Assembly: GCF_903652925.1 (NCBI RefSeq)
Contig: NZ_CAHLAR010000005.1
Location: forward strand, 372,001-436,000
Source of the DNA: Achromobacter anxifer
GTDB lineage: Bacteria; Pseudomonadota; Gammaproteobacteria; Burkholderiales; Burkholderiaceae_B
Direction of reading: 5' to 3'
Length of the DNA stretch: 64,000 bases
Part shown: positions 8,701-16,458 of the stretch, piece after piece
Layout of the letters: every line of letters begins with the position of its first letter
Position numbering within the stretch: position 1 is the stretch's first letter
The notes under the pieces: generated by a model
The model's input: only the letters and a program-made list of their open reading frames with translations
Told to the model about the DNA's origin: nothing
The model's database searches: none
Translations under genes and position numbers: made by a program

Positions 8701-10828
8701 CGACAGGCTCTACGGCGGTTCCGGCAATGATCGGCTCTTCGGGGAAGACGGCGATGACCGCCTTGAAGGCCACGATGGCGATGACTACCTCAGTGGCGGT
8801 GCGGGCAATGACACGTTGATCGGCGGTTCAGGTGACGATGTTCTCGAAGGAGGTGATGGTAACGACTATCTGGATGGAGGCAGCAATGTCAACGTGCTTC
8901 GTGGTGGCGCTGGCGACGACATTCTGGGATCTCCCTCGAGTATCACCACGGCGCAAAACACCTACGTAGGGGGAACGGGAAACGACATCATGACAGGTAA
9001 TGCCCGCGGAGACCTCTACTTGTTCAACCTCGGAGACGGTCAAGACATCATCCGGGAATACAGTGATACAACGAATATTGACATCCTGCGCTTTGGCGAA
9101 GGAGTCTCACCCGCCGATTTCACGATCACCCGCAACGGCAAGCACCTGGTGTTGACCCACTCTAACGGGATCGACAAGATCACCATCGAGGGCTGGTATT
9201 ACTCGCACATGAACACGGCCCAGCGCATTGAGCGCGTTGAATTCGCGGACGGCACGGTCTGGACCGAGGCTGAGCTGACTGCTCAGGGGCTGACGGTGCA
9301 CGCACCGGCAGCCGGCGGTACCATCCAGGGCCTCGACTTCTTCGACAACACCCTCTACGGTAGTGATGCCAACGATGTGCTCTACGGGGGCTCGCAGGCC
9401 GGGCATGACCGACTCTACGGTGGCAAGGGGAATGACACCCTCTATGGCGGCTACTACGGCGGCACGAACTATCTCGACGGCGGGGAGGGGAACGATACCC
9501 TCGTGGCGCAGTCTGGCAGCACGCTGGTGGGCGGGAAGGGCAACGACACGATCAGCGGCAGTAGTGGCAACGACGTCTATCTCTTTGCCCTGGGTGATGG
9601 CCAAGACACCATCACGGAGGGCGATGGCGCGAATGACATCGTGCGCTTCGGGGAGGGCATTCCGCCCCAGGACTGGGCCATCTCCAAGGTGGGCAGCGAC
9701 CTTGTGCTGACTCACGCCAATGGCACGGACAAGTTGACCTTTAAGAGCTGGTACAGCATGGACAAGTACCAGGTGGAGCGGTTCGAATTCGCCGATGGCA
9801 CTGTCTGGACAGGCAACGACCTGACTGCGTGGGGGGTCACGAAGTTAGGCACCGACGCCGGCGAGACCATCTTGGGCCTTCCCTTCACCACGGAGCTGCT
9901 GTTCGGTCGCGGAGGCAATGACACGCTCAAGGGCGATTCGGGCAATGATCTGCTCTATGGCGGCGACGGAAACGACACGATCGCCGGGGGCGCTTGGGTG
10001 GACCTTGCCGCAGGCGGCCGTGGAGATGATACCTATGCTGATGTCGAGCTGATTCTCTTCAACAAGGGTGACGGCGCAGACCGTATCACGGGTGCCGGCT
10101 CCGGCGAGAGCGTCATCTCCATCGGCCAGGCGCAGCTGGCCGAGGTCTCCATCGTACGCGCTGGCGGCGTGACGCGCCTCAAGGTCGGAGCCAGTGACAG
10201 CCTGGCTCTCTTGAACCAGACGAGCCTGGTTACAACGCTCCAGGTGATTACCATCGACGACGCCGGTCAGCCCTTGGTTCAACTGTACGACCTGAAGGCG
10301 ATGATGGCGGCCCTGTACGCCCAGGGCACCGGCGAGATCACCAGTGTCGGGCTCGCAGCCTACCACCTGGCCAGCCATGGAGACAAGGCGTATGGCGGGA
10401 ACTTGGCAATGGACTACGCAACAATGGGGACGCTCGACCACGTGGCTAATGGCAGCGGGGCGGGCGCAGCGTATGCGACCGTGGTGGGCAATCTCGTGAA
10501 GCTCATGCCATTGACCAGTGCGGGCGTGACGGTTTCCGAAGTGCTGGCCCAGGGAGAGTCTGTGGCGCCTAGTTTGGCTGAGCAGCTAGAGGCTATCTAC
10601 GAAACGCTTATTGATCTCGGAGGGGTGCAAGATTTCCTCTATGGCGATGCGGTCGAGCTCGCGAATCAGGGGCAGGAACCGGCGGGCCAGGGAGCGGATC
10701 TAGTTAGTGTCTTGCAAAACGTAGCCGATGCCACCCAAGACAGTGGCCTGCTGGCGTCCGTATGGCTGGCGTCACTGTCCGGGGCAGGAGAGGCATTCTC
10801 CAGTCAGAGGCCCATGTTGGCCAGCTAA
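5735..10828 (+). CDS. Giant RTX repeat protein, type I secreted
   Basis: Extracellular calcium-binding protein of about 1,697 residues and probable substrate of the exporter at 1-3.4 kb. The first 330 residues form an A/T-rich-coded unknown domain. Next come EF-hand-like loops (DLNGDGVVTT, DLNGNGIIDDGRELFGD, DSNMDGKVDSQD, DRNGDGVSAADE, nt 6828-7180). Then four blocks of GGxGxDxL nonapeptides (nt about 8060-8260, 8680-8930, 9370-9570, 9900-10020), each followed by a calcium-binding-related unit containing GDGQD and FADGTVW. A repeat-free C-terminus would hold the secretion signal. GTG 5735 is preferred over TTG 5729 because GGGGAG lies 9 bases upstream of it. Role (toxin, adhesin or enzyme) is not evident. 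Confidence 0.93.
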   Translation: MQHVNSNDINFLRLKLDSGDVLGFYESLLSRGYDYAGWAIGVFSENTLAGQAALAFMESTAGAKLSAALVSSIKKSMASGYLDSLEEIAATNGGIVVRDVDARELRNFHRIAFQLNGLDLENWTLTIPFELIQERYGIDRLNEEWEKLRVTKGEDIAATPANINIQLMMHAIAADTSNPPQRARAAQWLQHAPKIPLMPDGGDYPLYLDPLGMEHIIKYGSLFMRYGDTLLKDFAKKLFDSGRILNEVISREVMDLFLSENEQLLPLFDKKAEQLKISEDDVGIILPSDWDVFIATASATAGGLSDRDIVDTLFSNGKLFAMDYFRRLGLTPSEQAPLLDANNIQQLLHDVFRLGGSVQNDPLALDLNGDGVVTTGLSGGTQFDLDANGFREATGWVAPSDGLLVRDLNGNGIIDDGRELFGDRTQLPDGSTAANGFQALAALDSNMDGKVDSQDASWSDLRVWQDRNGDGVSAADELLTMEQAGVSSISTVHTQHTPPVALGNQNAILQSGTFTRADGSTGAAASLLFTRNTAASVETEIMPVSAAIEALPNLAGMGTSRSLHQAMARDPQLQSLVEAFTNASWDTADAAFTALLYRWTGADTVAPNSRGQYIDGQQLAVLESFYGQKFVGSDTPGNPNYFTGPAVRFAFDAVRERMVSEALLQSHLAPHFGKAQLTLTAGGELGFDLTAVATALKAELALDAEKGTWLVMQMARALHGLGQGATSVYASFVDAMGGISAEDGGFGSVAFYGQGRLPLMGNFQDNTIQMTNEGDIAFGGAGNDTIKGGSGADYMSGGAGNDTLNGGFGNDVLDGGDGDDTLRGGRGQDILRGGAGKDTLGSTLDDYSEAKYFEGGTGNDRIFGTRSGDLYIFNLGDGQDEINETDDSVSIDRLKLGAGLDPATTTVVRVGNDLIMTFGNTGDKITFKSWFAWKEKPAFRMERLEFADGTVWTEQQVTAMGLEVISTDGPDEIRGLDSLDDVIYGRGGNDRLYGGSGNDRLFGEDGDDRLEGHDGDDYLSGGAGNDTLIGGSGDDVLEGGDGNDYLDGGSNVNVLRGGAGDDILGSPSSITTAQNTYVGGTGNDIMTGNARGDLYLFNLGDGQDIIREYSDTTNIDILRFGEGVSPADFTITRNGKHLVLTHSNGIDKITIEGWYYSHMNTAQRIERVEFADGTVWTEAELTAQGLTVHAPAAGGTIQGLDFFDNTLYGSDANDVLYGGSQAGHDRLYGGKGNDTLYGGYYGGTNYLDGGEGNDTLVAQSGSTLVGGKGNDTISGSSGNDVYLFALGDGQDTITEGDGANDIVRFGEGIPPQDWAISKVGSDLVLTHANGTDKLTFKSWYSMDKYQVERFEFADGTVWTGNDLTAWGVTKLGTDAGETILGLPFTTELLFGRGGNDTLKGDSGNDLLYGGDGNDTIAGGAWVDLAAGGRGDDTYADVELILFNKGDGADRITGAGSGESVISIGQAQLAEVSIVRAGGVTRLKVGASDSLALLNQTSLVTTLQVITIDDAGQPLVQLYDLKAMMAALYAQGTGEITSVGLAAYHLASHGDKAYGGNLAMDYATMGTLDHVANGSGAGAAYATVVGNLVKLMPLTSAGVTVSEVLAQGESVAPSLAEQLEAIYETLIDLGGVQDFLYGDAVELANQGQEPAGQGADLVSVLQNVADATQDSGLLASVWLASLSGAGEAFSSQRPMLAS
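8040..10030 (+). repeat. Tandem RTX coding modules
   Basis: Four related modules of roughly 550-650 bases inside the RTX gene. Each codes for a glycine-aspartate nonapeptide ladder, then a beta unit with GDLYxFNLGDGQD and FADGTVWT. The last copy is degenerate (LFNKGDGADRI). The copies differ in length, consistent with expansion by recombination. Confidence 0.8.
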
Positions 10829-10839
10829 GCGATCGTATA

Positions 10840-10862
10840 GAAGGGGCCTGGTGCCCCTTCTT
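10840..10862 (+). terminator. Terminator of RTX gene
   Basis: Stem GAAGGGGC/GCCCCTTC with a 5-base loop, followed by TT, 12 bases after the RTX stop. Confidence 0.7.
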
Positions 10863-11044
10863 GATTCCCTGGCGGGGCGCCAGCTGTAATGCACCTATTA
10901 CTCGGTGTATCACTGCGGCGAGCCGGGATCTTCCGCCAGAGCATGACCTGTATGGCAGGTTGACGGTGCCGCGTGCGTCCTAACTGTGGAGCTTGGCAGG
11001 ACGCTCCAAAGGTTGAGTGAAGCACGGGGGGATTGCGCCCTTAA

Positions 11045-11398
11045 ATGTTGGCGATTATAAAAAACACATACACTTCGCTGATGATATTTTGCAAACCTAT
11101 CGCCTCGCCTGTGGCTCAGCGCGGCGCTATCTCGCCGGTGATACTGTCGGTGCTGTTGGCGGTAGCCTGCATTCTTGTGGCCGGCATAAGCCGCAACCTG
11201 CCGCAGGAGGGATTGAAGCAGTATCTGCAAGATCATGATTGCATCCCGGCGGATGTCTCGCGTGACCGCGTGGAAGTCTACCGCTGCAACGTGCCAAACT
11301 CCGGCACCTACCTGACGGCCTCCGAGCTGCGTAGCGCGGCAAAGACCGCCTGGGCGACTCGTGAGCACGAAAAGCTGGCGGGTAAGAAAATACCATAG
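11045..11398 (+). CDS. Small single-span protein, paralogue of 13913 gene
   Basis: Protein of 117 residues with one hydrophobic helix (about 28-46) and a short soluble tail. The tail contains DHDC, VYRCNVPNSGTYLTASEL and a final AKTAW helix. The same order, Cys then xYRCxxPxxGxYxxAxxL, occurs in the gene at 13913, so the two are paralogues with two conserved Cys. No database family is recognised. A GGGGGGA stretch 11 bases before the ATG may serve as ribosome site. Function unknown; the Cys pair could form a disulfide if the tail faces the periplasm. Confidence 0.75.
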   Translation: MLAIIKNTYTSLMIFCKPIASPVAQRGAISPVILSVLLAVACILVAGISRNLPQEGLKQYLQDHDCIPADVSRDRVEVYRCNVPNSGTYLTASELRSAAKTAWATREHEKLAGKKIP

Positions 11399-11493
11399 TA
11401 CGGCACGGCAAAAAAGCCGCTATACAAGAGACGGGCCAAGAGCGCTCGCTCTTGTGTGTTCCGCCGCATCGCGGCTTCCTTTGCTCGATCATC

Positions 11494-11751
11494 ATGTACC
11501 TTAGCTACCTTGCCTGCGCCGCTATCGGAATGGCCCTTTACGGCATAATCATGCTCATCTTTATCCTGGAGCGTTACCGGTCCAATAGCGGTTCCACTTC
11601 GGCTACCTTCCAAGTCGTCTTCGCGGCGTCACGGCTCGGCCCGGAGAAGGCCTTTCTGTGGGTCGGTGTAGCGATGGTCGCGGTAGGGCTGGGAACTGCG
11701 CTGTTCGCGAGCCTCGGCCTGCTGATCTCTATGATGCGTACAGCCGGCTGA
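11494..11751 (+). CDS. Small two-span membrane protein
   Basis: Predicted inner-membrane protein of 85 residues with two hydrophobic segments (about 2-25 and 53-78) joined by a short polar loop with ERYRSNSGS. ATG 11494 is preferred over an upstream TTG because translation from it starts directly with the membrane helix. A CGCTATAC element lies about 80 bases upstream. No family is recognised. Confidence 0.65.
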   Translation: MYLSYLACAAIGMALYGIIMLIFILERYRSNSGSTSATFQVVFAASRLGPEKAFLWVGVAMVAVGLGTALFASLGLLISMMRTAG

Positions 11752-11780
11752 GGACAGTAACTGCGGGCGGGCTCCCGCGC

Positions 11781-11786
11781 TATACG
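11781..11786 (+). promoter_or_regulatory. Promoter -10, CGCTATACGG class
   Basis: TATACG within GCGCTATACGGGG, 31 bases before the ATG at 11818. No good -35 is visible. Confidence 0.45.
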
Positions 11787-11817
11787 GGGCATAGGAAACA
11801 ACATTGAAAGGCCCCCT

Positions 11818-12174
11818 ATGCGTAAGCCCAGCATCGCCAAACTGTCGGAAGTCTTCTCGAACCCCGAGGAGGCCCGCAAAATATTCGAGATGACGAGAAT
11901 TCAACTCGAAGACACGCCTGCCGGTAAGCAGCTGGTGCGCGACTGCCATAATCACCCCGGCACTTTGCATCTCCGGATGACCGTGCTAAACGCCCTCGAC
12001 TATTCTGGCCTCCACGGCTATGAAACGTTGCAAGGCAACCAGGGCACCTGCCACTACCTGAACGCGGGGGACACCTACGCTCCGACCGTGATCTTCTGGC
12101 AGGGCAACTACCGTGTGCAGACCTTGGGCGACTTCATCGAAGCCCAGGAACGGCGCGGTAATCGCTTCCACTGA
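11818..12174 (+). CDS. Unrecognised 118-residue soluble protein
   Basis: Cytoplasmic protein with no signal peptide or membrane segment. The N-terminal half is helical and charged (SEVFSNPEEARKIFEMTRIQLEDTP); the second half has His, Tyr and Trp-rich strands (CHYLNAGDTYAPTVIFW). GAAAGG precedes the ATG by 7 bases. It stands alone between its own promoter and a strong hairpin. No family is recognised. Confidence 0.75.
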   Translation: MRKPSIAKLSEVFSNPEEARKIFEMTRIQLEDTPAGKQLVRDCHNHPGTLHLRMTVLNALDYSGLHGYETLQGNQGTCHYLNAGDTYAPTVIFWQGNYRVQTLGDFIEAQERRGNRFH

Positions 12175-12196
12175 AGCGAGCACCGTATACCTCTCG

Positions 12197-12222
12197 GCGC
12201 TGTCGAGTTTCGACAGCGCTTA
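12197..12222 (+). terminator. Hairpin terminator after 11818 gene
   Basis: Perfect stem GCGCTGTCG/CGACAGCGC with loop AGTTT, followed by TTATTT, starting 23 bases after the stop. Confidence 0.65.
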
Positions 12223-12292
12223 TTTGCGCGCACACGATGCGCAACGTGGCCTGGGGCCACATAGGACATAAAGAAAGATCTCGAGATGACAA

Positions 12293-12550
12293 TTGTCTTT
12301 TGCGACTGCCGCGTCACCACGCACGCCGGCGGTGTACGCTGCCGCGCGGGCCGCCTACCACGAGAGCTACCACATCACCTCGGATGGGCCTGGCACGCGA
12401 CGCACTGAACGCCGCCAACGCCTCCGCTACAAGGCGAACCTGGCCGCCTGCCAGGCCCTCGCCGCTGCCAACGCAGCGACCCACGCCGCGGTGACAGCCG
12501 CACAACCGCCCGACATGCGTCGAGGCATCTTCAGCTTCCTCCTGGGATAG
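12293..12550 (+). CDS. Possible small basic protein, start uncertain
   Basis: This frame codes for about 85 residues rich in Ala, Arg and His and shows the high third-position GC of neighbouring genes throughout. The only start is a TTG at 12293. An ATG at 12286 with a purine-rich stretch upstream opens a different frame that stops after 40 codons. Either the TTG is used, or a frame shift near the 5' end joins the two. Function unknown. Confidence 0.4.
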   Translation: MSFATAASPRTPAVYAAARAAYHESYHITSDGPGTRRTERRQRLRYKANLAACQALAAANAATHAAVTAAQPPDMRRGIFSFLLG

Positions 12551-12613
12551 CTCCACCCTACGCCACTGTTGCCGTGGCAAGCACACATCCGACCTCTAGC
12601 GGCGCTTCTCGCC

Positions 12614-12619
12614 TATACG
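12614..12619 (+). promoter_or_regulatory. Promoter -10, CTATACGG class
   Basis: TATACG within CGCCTATACGGAGG, 33 bases before the ATG at 12653. Confidence 0.45.
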
Positions 12620-12652
12620 GAGGTAGGAAAACCATTCATTCAAGGACCAAAC

Positions 12653-12973
12653 ATGAACATGAACCTCATTGCTCAGCGCATCATTTCCACCACTTCGCAA
12701 CTCGTGCATACACACCAGCTGCGCCAGGATCGTGAAGTGAAATTCCACCAGATATTCAAGACCGACAGCGCCGTGATCCATCATGCTTCTGGCAAGGTGT
12801 ACACGGTCATCAGCAAGCACGGCTTCAACGTGTTGGTCGAGGATTCGGCCGGCGCAGTGAAGATCGTCGACTTCTCGCAGCCCGAGGGTGGCCTGAAGCT
12901 CGATCTGATGGATGCCTGGGGCCTGGTTTGCAGCGCCTCGCGCGCTGTGCATCCGGAACTCGAAATCGCCTAA
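12653..12973 (+). CDS. Unrecognised 106-residue protein
   Basis: Soluble protein: an N-terminal helical half (LIAQRIISTTSQLVHTHQLRQDREVKFHQIF) followed by beta-rich KVYTVISKHGFNVLVEDSAGAVKIVDF, which resembles a small SH3-like or PAS-like sheet but matches nothing named. ATG 12653 lies behind CAAGGACC and a CTATACGG promoter; the longer upstream frame lacks a ribosome site. The next small gene starts 7 bases after its stop, so both share a transcript. Confidence 0.7.
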   Translation: MNMNLIAQRIISTTSQLVHTHQLRQDREVKFHQIFKTDSAVIHHASGKVYTVISKHGFNVLVEDSAGAVKIVDFSQPEGGLKLDLMDAWGLVCSASRAVHPELEIA

Positions 12974-12980
12974 GGAGATC

Positions 12981-13184
12981 ATGATGCTGGCCATACCCAC
13001 ACGGGAAGCACTGGTTGCGGGATTGACGCGCATCGCCGGCACCTGCCGCACGGGTGCTGATGTCCAGGTACAGGTGAACAAGGAATACCCTGGTGTCAGC
13101 GTCACGCTGTGCTACCTCGGTGAGTCGTTCATGGGCATGGCCATGAGCCATTATCACGACGGCGTCATATCCTTCAACGGCTAG
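12981..13184 (+). CDS. Unrecognised 67-residue protein
   Basis: Very small soluble protein. ATG 12981 (or 12984) is preceded by TAAGGAGATC, a near-perfect ribosome site. It contains EALVAGLTRIAGTC followed by beta-type VQVQVNKEYPGVSVTLCY. It is coupled to the 106-residue gene upstream. No family recognised. Confidence 0.65.
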   Translation: MMLAIPTREALVAGLTRIAGTCRTGADVQVQVNKEYPGVSVTLCYLGESFMGMAMSHYHDGVISFNG

Positions 13185-13293
13185 GCCACAGCTTCGCCCT
13201 CTCCAGCCCGCTCGAACCTTTGGTTCTTGCGGGTTTTCTTCTTTGTCCTGGGCCTTCGTTAACCATGAGCGTCATATGGTAATTCGATGAAAG

Positions 13294-13321
13294 TTGGCAT
13301 AAGACCAATTGCCGATATACT
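13294..13321 (+). promoter_or_regulatory. Promoter for 13351 operon
   Basis: TTGGCA at 13294-13299 and TATACT at 13316-13321 with a 16-bp spacer, 29 bases before the start codon. Confidence 0.65.
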
Positions 13322-13350
13322 CGCTTTTGAACTTCCATCTGTAAGACTGC

Positions 13351-13920
13351 ATGACCACAGAACACACCATCACGCTGGCGCGCCTGCACAAGGTCGCCGA
13401 GCGTGCACGCACGCGCATCGGTGAACTGCAAAGCGGTTTCGAGCGCAAGTCCTCGTCGACTGTCCTGCGTGCGCCTCTCAACAAGGAGCTGGATAACCTG
13501 AAGAGCGATGTTCGCCTGGGTGACCAATACCTTTATCAAGCTGACACCCTGTGCCGTGAGCTTGCGACCGTGCGTGGCGTCATCGCCCGGGAGAACGCTC
13601 GCCTGGGCCTGCATGAGCTTCTGGCGCGACAAGACCTGCTGACCAGGCAGCTGGGCTCGATCCGCAACGTCCTCCAGAATGCGGAGTTGGTTCGTTTGCC
13701 GATCAGCTCGGTTCTGCCTGGCGCCGACCTGGGCGAAGCTGGTCGCGCTGTGAGCCCTCTCGACTGGCAGGAGATCGAAGGCCTACGTGAGCAAGCGGAA
13801 GCTCTCCAGGCCGAGATCTATGCCCTCTCGGACCAGGTTGCCGAAGCCAACGCAACGCGCATCACGGTGGAGCTCAGCCCGATGTTTGCTAAGTTCCTGC
13901 CGGGGGCGAGCCATGGGTAA
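13351..13920 (+). CDS. Coiled-coil protein of 189 residues
   Basis: Cytoplasmic, mostly helical protein. Heptad-like stretches occur near residues 10-70 and 85-120 and again at 145-175 (EIEGLREQAEALQAEIYALSDQVAEANA). No enzymatic motif, signal peptide or membrane segment is seen. Its last eight bases overlap the ATG of the membrane-protein gene at 13913, so translation is coupled and the two products may act together at the membrane. Family not recognised. Confidence 0.8.
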   Translation: MTTEHTITLARLHKVAERARTRIGELQSGFERKSSSTVLRAPLNKELDNLKSDVRLGDQYLYQADTLCRELATVRGVIARENARLGLHELLARQDLLTRQLGSIRNVLQNAELVRLPISSVLPGADLGEAGRAVSPLDWQEIEGLREQAEALQAEIYALSDQVAEANATRITVELSPMFAKFLPGASHG

Positions 13921-14218
13921 TGGCGATAACGCCAAAAAGCATGCATCGGGTGAGGGCAAAGACCTTACCGGCGCATATGCGGCCATCATTCTGGTGGCCC
14001 TCGCATTTGGGATCTATTACTTGATCGCCAAAGAAGGTCAGCAACAAGAGATTTTTGACCGTGTACTCGACGCGTACGTCGTCGACTACCAGTGCGTTGT
14101 CGCGCAGATGGAAGGGCGGTCAGTGAAAACCTATCGCTGCGACCGGCCGACGCCCGGATCCTATATCGCCGCCGCGGATCTGTATGAGGCGATCAGAACG
14201 GGCATCAAGGCGAAATAG
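13913..14218 (+). CDS. Small single-span protein, paralogue of 11045 gene
   Basis: Protein of 101 residues: a polar lysine-rich start, one membrane helix (about 18-40) and a tail with YQCVVAQ and TYRCDRPTPGSYIAAADLYEAI. This tail matches the 11045 product in order and spacing of the Cys, YRC, P-x-x-G-x-Y and Leu positions. It overlaps the coiled-coil gene by eight bases. Function unknown. Confidence 0.75.
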   Translation: MGNGDNAKKHASGEGKDLTGAYAAIILVALAFGIYYLIAKEGQQQEIFDRVLDAYVVDYQCVVAQMEGRSVKTYRCDRPTPGSYIAAADLYEAIRTGIKAK

Positions 14219-14534
14219 CACACACAATCCGCCTACTGTCTGGACGCCGCAGTAGGGCCTTTCACCGGCGCGCTAGCGTTCGGCAGGCGTCTGACGGGGC
14301 AACACAGTCGCTCGAAAGAGCATTATGGCAAGTCCGCATTCCGCTGCGGGACCAGGGCATATCTCCTGTCGGTTGTCACCCTGGCTCGATCAGCTGGCGG
14401 ACGAAATCATGGTTGTGGATCGTCGGTTGTCGGTTGTATCGTTGCTCCGTCGAAGGGCCCGGTTCTCTGGTAGAGCTGGGCCCTTTGCAATTGGCTGCAC
14501 AGCCGGGCGGCGAAGGCGGGCACGACTTTACTGG
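14219..14534. other. Gap between 13913 gene and tnpB; no gene supported
   Basis: The gap holds the downstream side of the minus-strand tnpB and one strong hairpin. A short plus-strand reading frame from 14325 has no promoter, has basic repetitive composition and runs into tnpB, so it is not called. No left- or right-end transposon repeats could be identified by eye. Confidence 0.5.
14453..14485. terminator. Long hairpin downstream of tnpB (14535 gene)
   Basis: Stem AAGGGCCC/GGGCCCTT around a 17-base centre. It could end transcription from either side. It is also where the 3' scaffold of a TnpB guide RNA would be expected, 50-80 bases after the tnpB stop. Confidence 0.5.
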
Positions 14535-16262
14535 CTATTCGGAATAACGTGTGGAATGTGCATTCAAGAGAATTGCACGGTCCATACATAGTCCGTTGAG
14601 AAGACCGTCGATCGTCTTGCGGGCCAGGGCGGCGCAGAGCCGCTCCCGGGCGACACGACTCAGCCGGTTGGCGGAGTCTTTGTGGTGCAAGAGCGTTCGC
14701 AGGCCCGCTCGCGCGCAAGCAGCGGCGCGCAGTCGGCGCGACAGGGCAGAGGTATCGGCTTCGAGGGCGGCGCGTTGCCGCGCCATCCATTCCAGCAGGC
14801 TCTGCGCCCATCGCGTGCGGAGGCCACCCGGCGCCGACGATGCCTTCTCGCCCGAACGTCGGACGATATTCTTGGCGGCATTGACGTCGGCATGGGCCCG
14901 GTGGCCACACGCGGTACAGTGAAATGCATCACCACGGCGGTTACTTCGGTGCACGAAGCCGCAGCGGTGACACGTCTGGGAAGTGTAGGCTGGCTCGACG
15001 TGCTCGAGCGCGAAGCCCCATTCCTGCGATTTCTCCTCCAGGGTTTGGAGGAAGTAGCGCTGGCCGAAGCGGCGCAGCAGCCGGTTCATGCGGCGCGACA
15101 GTCCGCTGTCGGGCCCGACGAACCACAGATCCTCGACCACCACCTTCTTCGGGCGGCGCATCTGGAGCAGGCGGTTCAGATGCGTCTGGATGGTGGTTTT
15201 CAGCCAGCCGCGCAGGCGGGCCACGAATTGGCGATAGCGGCGGCACTGCGCCAGGCGCACTTGGCCGGCGCCCTGCAAGCCGCGCTGGAGCCGCAGCAGC
15301 TGGTCGTCGTACCGGCGCAGGGTGTTCAGGAATCCGTCACCGAAGACGTCTCCCTCGCTGGTGCTGAGCAAGTTGCGAAGACCCAGGTCAATGCCCAGCA
15401 CCTCGGTGCACGCCTCCCAGGGCGCCGGCGCGACATACTGCGTGCTGCGCAGGTACCAGCCGTGGCCTTTGGCGACGGGCCGCTTAACCAGGCTGAAGGT
15501 GGTGGCGCGCTCGCCCCCTCGGCGCTGGGCGTGCACATTGGCCATGAGGGGCAGCTCAATCTTGCGGCCGCGCTCGAGCGTCGAGATGCGCAGCCAGGAG
15601 CCCGCCCAGGGCGCCGCGGTCTTGATCGCCGGCGCCAGCACGGCGCTGAGCTGGTTGACCTGGAGCGGCAGCTGCATCGGGTCGGGCAGCCGATGCTGAG
15701 CGATGTAGGCCCGAGCCAGCTTGCGCATCAGCCTCGATGCCTGTGGACTCAGCATGGTCAGGGCATCCTTCTTCGCGGGCAGGGCGGCCAGCAGTGCCGT
15801 CTGCTGGCGGAAAGGCAGCAACCAGGCCCGCATGCTGTTGATCCATAGCAGCTCGCGCCGCAGCGCCGGGTCGCCGGCCAGCACGGCGTCGCGCATGAGT
15901 GCGCGGGCGATGCGGTTCTTGAGGTTGGAGGCCCAGGACTGTGCCTGCCCTTCGATGGCGATCGCCATCAAGTCCTTCTGCGAGGTGACCAGCCGCGTGG
16001 CCGGGAACGTGCTCTTTGGCCCGGAGCGCGGGGGGCGCTTGGGCAGCAGGCCGCCGCGCAGGAACAGCTGCCAGTACCAGTTGAACGCCTGCGGCAAGGT
16101 GCGCACCCACTCGGAATGCAATGCCTCGAGCAGCGCCAACTTGCCGGAGTTCAACTCAGGCGCAAGCTTCGACAGAAAGGAACGCGGCAGGCCGCGGGGA
16201 TCAGGGTTCAAGATGATTGAATGGTTGACGCATAGTATACCAAAATACGTCAGCTTCTCCAC
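14535..16262 (-). CDS. tnpB: Large orphan TnpB (RuvC-type RNA-guided nuclease family)
   Basis: IS605/IS607-type TnpB-like protein, up to 575 residues, longer than the usual 380-420. The RuvC triad is present: D292 (GIDLGLRNLL), E377 (VVVEDLWF) and D459 (HADVNAAKNI). A zinc ribbon lies between the second and third acidic residues (C431, C434, C449, C452). About 290 residues precede the first Asp, and a basic 110-residue tail follows the last. No TnpA transposase is adjacent. A TATACT element at 16234-16239 lies inside the first codons, so translation may instead start at TTG 16211 or later. Likely an RNA-guided DNA nuclease or an exapted derivative. Confidence 0.85.
   Translation of the reverse strand: MEKLTYFGILCVNHSIILNPDPRGLPRSFLSKLAPELNSGKLALLEALHSEWVRTLPQAFNWYWQLFLRGGLLPKRPPRSGPKSTFPATRLVTSQKDLMAIAIEGQAQSWASNLKNRIARALMRDAVLAGDPALRRELLWINSMRAWLLPFRQQTALLAALPAKKDALTMLSPQASRLMRKLARAYIAQHRLPDPMQLPLQVNQLSAVLAPAIKTAAPWAGSWLRISTLERGRKIELPLMANVHAQRRGGERATTFSLVKRPVAKGHGWYLRSTQYVAPAPWEACTEVLGIDLGLRNLLSTSEGDVFGDGFLNTLRRYDDQLLRLQRGLQGAGQVRLAQCRRYRQFVARLRGWLKTTIQTHLNRLLQMRRPKKVVVEDLWFVGPDSGLSRRMNRLLRRFGQRYFLQTLEEKSQEWGFALEHVEPAYTSQTCHRCGFVHRSNRRGDAFHCTACGHRAHADVNAAKNIVRRSGEKASSAPGGLRTRWAQSLLEWMARQRAALEADTSALSRRLRAAACARAGLRTLLHHKDSANRLSRVARERLCAALARKTIDGLLNGLCMDRAILLNAHSTRYSE
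16234..16239 (-). promoter_or_regulatory. Promoter -10 inside 5' end of tnpB frame
   Basis: TATACT on the minus strand in GGTATACTATG. Its position makes the ATG at 16262 doubtful as the real start. Confidence 0.45.
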
Positions 16263-16458
16263 ATGATTTTCCGGATACCCACTTTACTTTTGGCAAGCGC
16301 ACTGGGATAATTGTTCTCATGGCTCCCTCGAGAGCGCCAGCAGGCCCGCACCGCGAAGCAATGCGTCTCGAAAATCTTTTGACAGTGTGTTTTCCCCTTT
16401 GGGACGCCAATGGGACTGCGGGTCGTACCAATCTGGCGTGATCTCATAGGTGATTCAC

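Noticed and set aside
8040-10030. Repeats in the RTX gene as a mobile or CRISPR-like array
   Set aside because: The repeats keep the reading frame and encode GGxGxDxL units, so they are protein repeats.
12286-12408. 40-codon frame MTIVFCDC... with a good upstream purine stretch
   Set aside because: It crosses the better GC3-patterned frame at 12293 and has an atypical Cys/Arg-rich composition.
14682-15848. 388-codon plus-strand frame opposite the large tnpB
   Set aside because: Antisense shadow; the RuvC and zinc motifs on the minus strand settle the coding strand.
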